61,113 nt of DNA, from positions 1-61,113 of the forward strand of contig DASYML010000126.1 in NCBI GenBank assembly GCA_036009045.1, in the 5' to 3' direction. The position numbers and the translations under genes are program-made. The notes under the pieces were generated by a model that ran no database searches, was not told where the DNA came from, and saw nothing but the letters and a program-made list of their open reading frames with translations. Positions 7,109 through 13,473 of this stretch are shown one piece after another (positions within the stretch are counted from its first letter, which is position 1; the number at the start of each line of letters is the position of its first letter). Source of the DNA: DASYML01 sp036009045. Its GTDB lineage: Bacteria; Acidobacteriota; Blastocatellia; Pyrinomonadales; Pyrinomonadaceae.

Positions 7109-8494
7109 ATGGCAGAGACAAAGAGCACGCGAGCGAGGGATGCGGCGGAGGCCGGGGGCGAGATGCACGCGCGGCCCTGGTACAGGCCGAGCCTGACGAC
7201 GCAGATTATGATCGGGCTGGTGGTGGGCGGCGTCATCGGGTGGCTGAGGCCCGCCTGGGGCGACGCCGTTTATTTTCTGCGCGACATCTTTCTCAACCTC
7301 ATTAAATCAATCATCGCGCCGCTCGTCTTCTCGACCTTAGTGGTCGGCATCGCGGGCGGCGGAGACTTGAAGAAGGTCGGGCGGATGGGCGCGAAGGCGT
7401 TGCTCTATTTCGAGATCGTGACGACCGCCGCGCTCTTCATAGGTCTCGGCGTGGTCAATTTAGTCAAGCCGGGTGTGGGCGTCGCGCTCGTCACGACGAG
7501 CACGGAGGTGGCGAAGAAGATCGGCGAGAATCATCCGAAGACGCTCGTCGAAACGTTGGTCCACATCTTTCCTTCGAGCGTCATTGATTCGATGGTGCGC
7601 GGAGACGTGTTGCAGATAGTCGCCTTCGCCGTGCTCTTTGCGATGGCCGTCTCAGCCATCGGTGAGAAGGGCAAGCCCATCCTGCGCGCGATGGAGAGCC
7701 TCTCGCAGATCATGTTCCGGTTCACGAGCTACGTGATGATGTTCGCGCCCATCGGCGTCGGCGCGGCGATGGCCCACACCATCGGCACGCAAGGCCCCGG
7801 CGTCATTATCAATCTGGGCAAACTGATAGGCTCTTTATATCTGGCCCTTTTTATCTTCATCGTCGTCGTCTTCGGCGCGGTCGCTCTCATTGCGCGTGTG
7901 CCCATCATGCAATTCATCAAGGCCGTGCGCGAGCCTGCGACCATCGCCTTCGCCACGACGAGCAGCGAGTCCGCGCTGCCGAAGGCGATGGAGGTGATGG
8001 AGCGTCTGGGTGTGCCGCCGCGCATCGTCGGCTTCGTGATACCGACGGGCTACAGTTTTAACCTGGACGGGACGACGCTCTATCTGGCGATGGCTTCGGT
8101 CTTCGTCGCGCAGGCGGCGGAGGCCACAACGGGGATACACATGGGCTTCGGTCGCCAGATCATCATGATGTTGACGTTGATGGTGACATCGAAGGGCGTG
8201 GCCGCCGTGCCGCGCGCCTCGCTGGTCATCCTGCTGGCGACGCTCAACACTTTCCTGCCGGAGAATATTGGACCAATCGGAGTCGCGGTCATCTTCGGCG
8301 TGGACGAATTGATGGACATGGGACGCACCTCCGTCAACGTCATCGGCAACTGCCTGGCGACGGTCGTCGTCGCGCGCTGGGAAGGCGAGTTTGACGATAA
8401 ACGCGCGGCGGTCTTCGGCACGCCGCAGGAGATTCAATACGATTTGAAAGCCGGTGAACCCGCCTTCATAGAAGCCGCCGCACAGGGAGATTGA
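7109..8494 (+). CDS. Dicarboxylate/amino acid:cation symporter (DAACS)
   Basis: GltP/DctA-type proteins import glutamate, aspartate or C4-dicarboxylates with Na+ or H+. The 461-aa protein has the family's transmembrane pattern and key regions: the serine-rich hairpin ATIAFATTSSESALPKA, the unwound TM7 motif GYSFNLDGTTLYL (NMDGT in relatives) and the TM8 segment MDMGRTSVNVIGN with the substrate-contacting Asp and Asn. About 28 hydrophilic residues precede the first membrane segment. It is flanked by repeat hairpins and appears monocistronic. Substrate specificity cannot be decided from sequence. Confidence 0.92.
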   Translation: MAETKSTRARDAAEAGGEMHARPWYRPSLTTQIMIGLVVGGVIGWLRPAWGDAVYFLRDIFLNLIKSIIAPLVFSTLVVGIAGGGDLKKVGRMGAKALLYFEIVTTAALFIGLGVVNLVKPGVGVALVTTSTEVAKKIGENHPKTLVETLVHIFPSSVIDSMVRGDVLQIVAFAVLFAMAVSAIGEKGKPILRAMESLSQIMFRFTSYVMMFAPIGVGAAMAHTIGTQGPGVIINLGKLIGSLYLALFIFIVVVFGAVALIARVPIMQFIKAVREPATIAFATTSSESALPKAMEVMERLGVPPRIVGFVIPTGYSFNLDGTTLYLAMASVFVAQAAEATTGIHMGFGRQIIMMLTLMVTSKGVAAVPRASLVILLATLNTFLPENIGPIGVAVIFGVDELMDMGRTSVNVIGNCLATVVVARWEGEFDDKRAAVFGTPQEIQYDLKAGEPAFIEAAAQGD

Positions 8495-8612
8495 GAGCAA
8501 GGATGAAGTAGGAAGGCGGAATGATGAAGGATAAGAGATAAGCTGTTCAAGACGCATAGCTTTTCTTTCATCCTTTCGCCTTCCGCCTTCATCCTTGCTT
8601 TTCACTCCTTGC
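8495..8612. repeat. Heptad-type hairpin (AAGGATGA/TCATCCTT, GGAAGGCG)
   Basis: Left arm AGCAAGGATGAAGTAGGAAGGCGGAA pairs with TTCCGCCTTCATCCTTGCT across a 60-nt middle. Same family as the repeats near 21510, 23430, 25265, 43300, 50765 and 59090. Confidence 0.8.
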
Positions 8613-8645
8613 TTTAAAAGCATGCCCGTGGGGTGGGGAAGTGTA

Positions 8646-8660
8646 TGAGAATGATTCTCG
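8646..8660. promoter_or_regulatory. Fur/PerR-type 7-1-7 palindrome
   Basis: TGAGAAT-G-ATTCTCG is a nearly perfect 7-1-7 inverted repeat matching the spacing of Fur-superfamily operators (TGATAATNATTATCA). The regulated gene is unclear; the rhomboid gene 285 bp downstream is the only plus-strand candidate. Confidence 0.45.
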
Positions 8661-8888
8661 AAAGGGTTGGTGGAATGGTGGTCTGGCGGGCTTGATGAGT
8701 GTTGTTAAAATAAGTGGGCATGGCGCGTACCGTTGAGAAACGGGTGCGCGCTTTCTGTTTCAGGTTGAGGGGCCTCAACGGAACGGGAGATGCATGTCAG
8801 GGGTGGATAAGCTGGTGTGCCGGAGTCGTTTTGAGACGGTCCCGTGTGGTCCTCGCGGAAAGTTTTTGGACTTCGCGCCGCGCGTTTG

Positions 8889-8943
8889 GTGCTTTTGATG
8901 AGGTATCAAAGGCGGGCACTTTTGATGTGAAGGAATCAAAAGC
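8889..8943 (+). promoter_or_regulatory. Twin CTTTTGAT/ATCAAAAG hairpins before the rhomboid gene
   Basis: CTTTTGATgagGTATCAAAG and CTTTTGATgtgaaggAATCAAAAG are two related stem-loops in tandem. The second holds the GAAGGA ribosome binding site in its loop, three bases before the ATG context begins, so folding could modulate initiation. Confidence 0.4.
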
Positions 8944-8945
8944 AT

Positions 8946-9719
8946 ATGGTCTTCCCGATAGGTGACGATAACTCCGACCGCACGATTACGCCCGTCGTTA
9001 ATTACCTGCTCATCGCCGTCAACCTTCTGGTCTTCGTCTTCTTCCAGGGCTTAGGCTCGAACGAAAAATTCACGTACGCTTTTTCCACAGTGCCCAAGGA
9101 GATCGTCAGCGGGCAAGACGTGAGGACGCCGGACCGCGTCGTGCAAGAGCCTGTGACGGGACAGCGAGTCGAAGTGCCGGGCCTGCAACCGACGCCTTTC
9201 TCCGTCTACATCACGCTCCTGACTTCCATGTTCATGCACGGCGGTCTCGCGCACATCTTCGGCAATATGCTCTTCCTCTGGATTTTCGGAGACAACATAG
9301 AGAACGCGCTGGGCCACGGGAGGTATCTCATCTTTTATCTGGTGTGCGGCGTGCTCGCTTCGCTGGCGCACGTCTTTACGACGGTTGCCTTCGCCACAGA
9401 TCAGAGCGGGTTGCTGGTACCGAGCCTCGGCGCGTCGGGCGCGATTTCGGGAGTCCTCGGCGCTTACATACTGCTCTATCCGGGCCGTAACGTGAGGGCG
9501 TTTGTCTTTAATATTCTGACGACCGTCCCGGCGTGGGTGGCGGTCGGGCTGTGGTTCGTGTTTCAGCTTGTGAGCGGGCTGGGGATTCTCGGCGGAGGTT
9601 CGCAGCAGGGCGGCGTCGCGTACGCGGCGCATGTCGGAGGCTTCATCGCGGGGCTGGTCCTCGTCAAATTTTTCGCCATCGGGCGCAACACGGCGGCGGG
9701 CGCACCGCGCGCTTACTGA
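8946..9719 (+). CDS. Rhomboid family intramembrane serine protease
   Basis: Rhomboids cut transmembrane segments of membrane proteins. The catalytic Ser164 lies in SLGASGAISGVLG and His229 in YAAHVGGFIAGL. The HGGLAHIFGNMLFLWIFGDN segment is the usual HxxxxHxxxN region of helix 2 (GLAHIFGN). The protein has 257 aa with a first membrane helix near residues 15-35 and a roughly 50-residue loop before the core, as in the bacterial six-helix type. The ribosome binding site lies in a small hairpin loop. The next gene follows after about 95 bp. Confidence 0.93.
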   Translation: MVFPIGDDNSDRTITPVVNYLLIAVNLLVFVFFQGLGSNEKFTYAFSTVPKEIVSGQDVRTPDRVVQEPVTGQRVEVPGLQPTPFSVYITLLTSMFMHGGLAHIFGNMLFLWIFGDNIENALGHGRYLIFYLVCGVLASLAHVFTTVAFATDQSGLLVPSLGASGAISGVLGAYILLYPGRNVRAFVFNILTTVPAWVAVGLWFVFQLVSGLGILGGGSQQGGVAYAAHVGGFIAGLVLVKFFAIGRNTAAGAPRAY

Positions 9720-9814
9720 AAAGTTTTTCGCGGCGGGTTTGCGAGACAGGCACGCACGGCGCGAATGGTTCTCATTTCAAGGGGTAACTTAATTTCATCA
9801 AGGAGAAATAAGCA

Positions 9815-10273
9815 ATGGCTACAGACTACGACGATGTCATCTCTACTCTCAACAACCTGATTGAGACATGCAAGGACGGCCAGTACGGTTTCCAGACCGC
9901 TGCCGAGGGAGTCAAAAACAGCGAACTCAAAACGCTCTTCGGCACATACTCGCAACAGCGCGCGAAGTTCGCCGGAGAGTTGCAAAACGAAGTGCTGCGC
10001 CTCGGCGGAGACCCGGAGAAGACCGGAAGCACCGCCGCTACGTTCCATCGCGGCTGGATAAATATCAAGTCGGCGGTGACGGGCGAGGACGAGCACGCCG
10101 TCATCGCGGAGTGCGAGCGCGGCGAAGATTCCGCCGTGCGTAATTACGAGGAAGCGTTCAAGGGAACCCTCCCTGCGGACATAGAGATCATCGTGCGCCG
10201 CCAGTTCACGGAGATCAAGGGGGCACACGACCGGATTCGCTCGCTTGAGAAGGCCAGCGGCGCGGGCGCGTAA
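9815..10273 (+). CDS. PA2169 family four-helix-bundle protein
   Basis: This 152-aa protein matches the PA2169/DUF2383 ferritin-like family in pattern: DDVISTLNNLIETCKDGQYGFQTAAEGV, then helices carrying E and H residues (HAVIAECERGEDSAVRNYEEAF) and QFTEIKGAHDRIRSL near the end. Members are small helical bundles often induced by stress; metal binding is possible but unproven. AAGGAG lies 9 nt before the ATG. A perfect 11-bp hairpin follows the gene. The neighbouring DUF4142 protein is another helical bundle, so both may belong to an envelope or oxidative stress response (inference). Confidence 0.85.
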   Translation: MATDYDDVISTLNNLIETCKDGQYGFQTAAEGVKNSELKTLFGTYSQQRAKFAGELQNEVLRLGGDPEKTGSTAATFHRGWINIKSAVTGEDEHAVIAECERGEDSAVRNYEEAFKGTLPADIEIIVRRQFTEIKGAHDRIRSLEKASGAGA

Positions 10274-10304
10274 AAAAAGCACCGTCACGCCAACTCTTTG
10301 CCAC

Positions 10305-10333
10305 ACAGGGGAAGCATGATCAGCTTCCCCTGT
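10305..10333. terminator. Perfect hairpin after the PA2169 gene
   Basis: ACAGGGGAAGC and GCTTCCCCTGT form an 11-bp stem with a 7-nt loop. There is no T-run, so it could be a bidirectional terminator or an mRNA-stabilising structure. Confidence 0.55.
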
Positions 10334-10396
10334 CTCACGTTCAGGGGCGAATCAAGAGTTAAATCAAATTCAGGGTTCAATCAAGGAGGAGGACTG

Positions 10397-11008
10397 ATGA
10401 CTAAAGGAAAGGGTTTGTTGATTGCTCTCGCGGCAGTCTGCATGTTCGTGTCTGTGGCGGGGCTTTCTCTGGCGCGGCAGGACCAGAATAAGAACGGGAA
10501 TAAGAATGGGAATAAGAACATGGGCGGCATGGCGATGGCGCTCAGTTCGATGGACCGCAAGTTTATGATGGAAGCGGCGGCAGGGGGCATGGCGGAAGTG
10601 GCGATGGCCCGCCTGGCGACGGAGCACGCTTCGAGCGATGCCGTCAAGCAGTACGCGCAGCACATGATTGATGACCACACCAAGGCCAACGACGAGTTGA
10701 TGCAGCTTGCCAGCACCAAGGGCGTCACTCTCCCGACCGGGCCGGACGCCAAGCATCAGGCCATGATGGCGAAGATGCAGGCTCTGAGCGGCGCGGCCTT
10801 CGACCGCGAGTACGTTAAGAATGCGGGCGTCAAGGATCATGAGACGATGGAGAAGTTATTCCAGAAGGAATCCGGCGGGGCGAAGGATGCGGATACTAAA
10901 GCCTTCGCAAGTAAAACGCTCCCGACCGTCCAGGATCACCTACGCATGGCCCGCGAGATGAACACCAGCATGATGGGCGCAAAAAGCAGCAAGACGATGA
11001 CGCACTAA
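10397..11008 (+). CDS. DUF4142 secreted protein
   Basis: The start is ATG 10397, set by AGGAGGAGG at 10384-10392; upstream in-frame starts lack this site. A signal peptide (LLIALAAVCMFVSVAGLSLA) is followed by a short Asn/Lys/Gly repeat (NKNGNKNGNKN), then the DUF4142 four-helix domain (FMMEAAAGGMAEVAMARLATEHASSDAVKQYAQHMIDDHTKANDEL in pieces). His and Asp/Glu residues in HMIDDH and KDHETMEKLF are typical. DUF4142 proteins are ferritin-like and exported; their role is not settled. The protein has 203 aa. Confidence 0.9.
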   Translation: MTKGKGLLIALAAVCMFVSVAGLSLARQDQNKNGNKNGNKNMGGMAMALSSMDRKFMMEAAAGGMAEVAMARLATEHASSDAVKQYAQHMIDDHTKANDELMQLASTKGVTLPTGPDAKHQAMMAKMQALSGAAFDREYVKNAGVKDHETMEKLFQKESGGAKDADTKAFASKTLPTVQDHLRMAREMNTSMMGAKSSKTMTH

Positions 11009-11020
11009 GCTTCTAAGATA

Positions 11021-11126
11021 GAGGCTGGAGGCTGGAGGCTGGTGAAAGACATTTGTTCTTCACCAGCCTCCAGCCTTTAACCTCTCATCTCTCTTCCCGG
11101 CCTCAAGCCCCGGTCTCTAGCCTCTC
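11021..11126. repeat. Heptad-armed hairpin (GAGGCTG type)
   Basis: Three GAGGCTG words pair with CAGCCTC words around the loop GTGAAAGACATTTGTTCTTCAC, with CTCAAGC/CTCTAGC words trailing. It lies between the DUF4142 gene and queF. Confidence 0.88.
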
Positions 11127-11193
11127 CCTGGACCTTTTGCCTTCCTCTTATCGCGTCGGGTAAAATCATCTTTTCGATTGAGGAGCAGTTTTG

Positions 11194-11646
11194 ATGTCTA
11201 TTGCCGAAACCAGTTTGCCGCCCGTCCAGACGCAGGGTTTGGAGATACGCTCGACGCCGCGCGAGGAGATGGACCTGTACCCGCTGGACACGTTCGCTTA
11301 CGAGTTCGTCGGGCGCGAGATTCGCATCAACTTCGAGATGCCGGAATTCACGGCCATCTGCCCGTTCTCGGACTTCCCGGATTTTGCGACCCTGCGTCTT
11401 GAGTATGTGCCCAACGAACGCTGCGTCGAACTCAAGAGCCTCAAGCTCTACATCAACTCGTTCCGCGAAGTGAAGATTTTCCACGAGCACGTCGTCAACG
11501 TCATCCTCGAAGATTTCGTGCGCGCCTGCGACCCGCTCAGCGTCGAACTCGAAGGCGACTTCAACGTGCGCGGCAATATCAAGACAACCGTTCGCGCAAG
11601 CTACGAAAAACAGGAACCGGGAGCCGGGAGCCAGAAGCCAGAATAA
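11194..11646 (+). CDS. queF: NADPH-dependent 7-cyano-7-deazaguanine reductase
   Basis: QueF reduces preQ0 to preQ1 in queuosine synthesis. The short, type I form (150 aa) is seen, with the nucleophilic Cys in TAICPFSDFPDF and the QueF motif ELKSLKLYINSFR followed by FHEHVVNVIL. ATG 11194 follows a GAGGAG site. The last dozen residues (EPGAGSQKPE) are encoded by tandem GGGAGCC/AGAAGCC-like repeat words, so the C-terminus has grown into an intergenic repeat. No other queuosine gene is in the window. Confidence 0.93.
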   Translation: MSIAETSLPPVQTQGLEIRSTPREEMDLYPLDTFAYEFVGREIRINFEMPEFTAICPFSDFPDFATLRLEYVPNERCVELKSLKLYINSFREVKIFHEHVVNVILEDFVRACDPLSVELEGDFNVRGNIKTTVRASYEKQEPGAGSQKPE

Positions 11647-11715
11647 AAACGCCAGCGACTTTTTTGCGCTCCCGCTTTTCAGCTTCTCTTACCTTCTGAC
11701 TCCTGACTACTTCTT

Positions 11716-11952
11716 ATGTCCATCGTCGCCATCATCGTCGGTATCATGATTCTCATCGGTGCGGTGTGGGTGTTTCTGTTTATGGCGAGGCGTGCGGTGC
11801 GTTGGGCGATTCGGCTGGCGTTGTTGGGAATCGTGGTCGTGGCTTTGCTGGTGGGCGGGTTGGCCTGGTGGTGGTACTACGGTTCAGGCTCTCCGAACGC
11901 GCCTGTAAGGGAGACGCGTCCGGCTGCGACGCGGCGCGCGAACTCTCGTTGA
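11716..11952 (+). CDS. Small two-helix membrane protein
   Basis: The 78-aa protein has two hydrophobic stretches (about 2-22, IVAIIVGIMILIGAVWVFLF, and 33-53, LALLGIVVVALLVGGLAWWW) separated by a basic loop (ARRAVRWAIR), followed by a short polar tail. No family is recognised. It ends 21 bp before the MFS gene on the same strand and may be co-transcribed with it. Confidence 0.6.
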   Translation: MSIVAIIVGIMILIGAVWVFLFMARRAVRWAIRLALLGIVVVALLVGGLAWWWYYGSGSPNAPVRETRPAATRRANSR

Positions 11953-11973
11953 GTTGAGCGGATAATTTATCGC

Positions 11974-13284
11974 ATGGGGGACACAGACACGGACGCCGCT
12001 GATCGGTTCGACGCTTCGATTAGCGACCAACGACTGGACGAGGGGGGAACGGCGACTCCTCTCTGGCGACGCTATGGACGCCTCCCGCGCAACGTCTTCG
12101 CCATCGGCCTCGTCAGCCTGCTCAACGATGCATCGAGCGAGATTATCTACCCGCTCCTGCCGCTCTTTCTCTCGGTCACGCTCGGCGCTTCGCCCGCCGT
12201 CATCGGTCTCATAGAGGGCGCGGCGGAATCCGTCTCCAGCCTGCTCAAACTCTTCGCAGGATATTTCAGCGACCGCAGGGCCAAACGCAAGGGCCTCGTC
12301 GTCTTCGGCTATACGCTGGCGAGCGTGGCGCGACCTCTGCTGGCCTTTGCCAGCAGTTGGTATCAAGTGTTCATCGTGCGCCTCTCGGACCGCGTCGGCA
12401 AAGGCATCCGCACTGCGCCGCGCGATGCGATGATCGCAGACGCCGCGCTCCCGGAAGAGCGTGGTCTGGCTTTCGGCTTTCATCGCGCGATGGACCACGC
12501 GGGCGCTGTCATTGGCCCACTGCTCGGTTATCTACTGCTCTATTTCATCGCCGCGAACAGGAACGCGCCCACGGCTGGCGATTACAAGCGTGTCTTTCTC
12601 TTCGCTTCGATTCCGGCGCTGGCCGCCGTCCTCGTCGCCGCGCTGGCTGTCCGTGAGACGAAAATCAAGAGCGAGACGAGCGCCAGTTATCTTGAGCCGG
12701 TGCGGCTCTCGCTAAGCGGCTTTAGCGGAAACTTCAAAATCTTTTTGGTTCTCGTCGCGCTCTTTACGCTCTCGAATTCCACTGACGCCTTTCTGATCCT
12801 GCGCGCGGGCGACGCTGGCATCTCGACCGCGACCATCCCGCTCCTCTGGGCCGCGTTGCATCTGAGCAAGGTCTTGAGTTCACTTATCGGCGGCAATCTT
12901 TCTGACAGGCTGGGCCGGAAATTTCTCATCGCCTCCGGCTGGCTGCTCTACGCAGTCGTCTACGCTGGCTTCGCTTACGTCTCATCGCCCGGCATGGCGT
13001 GGGCGCTCTTTCTCATCTACGGTGTTTACTTCGGTCTGGCGGAGGGAGCGGAGAAAGCCCTGGTCGCGGACCTCGTCCGCCCGGAGCAGCGCGGCACGGC
13101 TTACGGGTTGTATAATCTGGCCTTCGGCATTACCGTCTTTCCGGCCTCGCTTTTAATGGGCCTGTTATGGAATTGGCGCGGCGCGCACGCGGCCTTTTTG
13201 GTGAGCGCCTGCATCGGCGCGAGCGCGGCCCTGCTGCTTATCCTGACTGTCAGAGCGCGCGACGAAGAGAGCCTCGCGGTTTGA
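11974..13284 (+). CDS. MFS transporter
   Basis: This 436-aa protein of the major facilitator superfamily has a hydrophilic N-terminal stretch of about 40 residues and about 12 membrane segments. Signature loops are present: FSDRRAKRKGLVVFG between helices 2 and 3, GKGIRTAPRDAMIAD after helix 4, and GGNLSDRLGRKFLIA in the second half. The GIRTAPRDAMIAD segment is typical of a bacterial efflux-like subgroup of unknown substrate. The upstream small membrane protein is only 21 bp away. Confidence 0.9.
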   Translation: MGDTDTDAADRFDASISDQRLDEGGTATPLWRRYGRLPRNVFAIGLVSLLNDASSEIIYPLLPLFLSVTLGASPAVIGLIEGAAESVSSLLKLFAGYFSDRRAKRKGLVVFGYTLASVARPLLAFASSWYQVFIVRLSDRVGKGIRTAPRDAMIADAALPEERGLAFGFHRAMDHAGAVIGPLLGYLLLYFIAANRNAPTAGDYKRVFLFASIPALAAVLVAALAVRETKIKSETSASYLEPVRLSLSGFSGNFKIFLVLVALFTLSNSTDAFLILRAGDAGISTATIPLLWAALHLSKVLSSLIGGNLSDRLGRKFLIASGWLLYAVVYAGFAYVSSPGMAWALFLIYGVYFGLAEGAEKALVADLVRPEQRGTAYGLYNLAFGITVFPASLLMGLLWNWRGAHAAFLVSACIGASAALLLILTVRARDEESLAV

Positions 13285-13306
13285 AGTTTAAGAGCGTAAG
13301 TCCTAA

Positions 13307-13446
13307 TTGAGTATATGGCAAAGAGCATTCATCACCGCAGACACAGAGCGCACAGAGTCAGCCCAGAGAAATTAATTCCATTAACTCTGTGCTGACTCTG
13401 TGTCCTCTGTGTCTGCGGTGGTGAGTCTTCCACTTGCTATACACTC
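13307..13446. repeat. CACCGCAGACACAGAG-arm hairpin
   Basis: CACCGCAGACACAGAGCGCA and TCTGTGTCTGCGGTGGTG face each other around an AT-rich centre. An outer pair (GAGTATATGGCAAAG and CTTGCTATACACTC) extends it. Same family as the copies near 25690, 31120 and 44335. Confidence 0.85.
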
Positions 13447-13473
13447 ATCTGAAAGTTGATATAAAACATTAAG

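Larger units (their letters stand above)
8613..8945. other. Gap with Fur-like box and paired hairpins, no clear gene
   Basis: No convincing gene lies here. A frame from GTG 8714 has unlikely composition and would overlap the rhomboid start. The stretch holds a 7-1-7 palindrome (8646-8660) and two similar small hairpins just before the rhomboid gene. Confidence 0.5.

Noticed and set aside
8714..8965. An 83-residue frame before the rhomboid gene
   Set aside because: Unlikely composition, no family, and overlap with a well-supported start. The region is better explained by regulatory elements.
10298..10396. Upstream start of the DUF4142 gene
   Set aside because: The strong AGGAGGAGG before ATG 10397 and the signal peptide starting there mark the real start.
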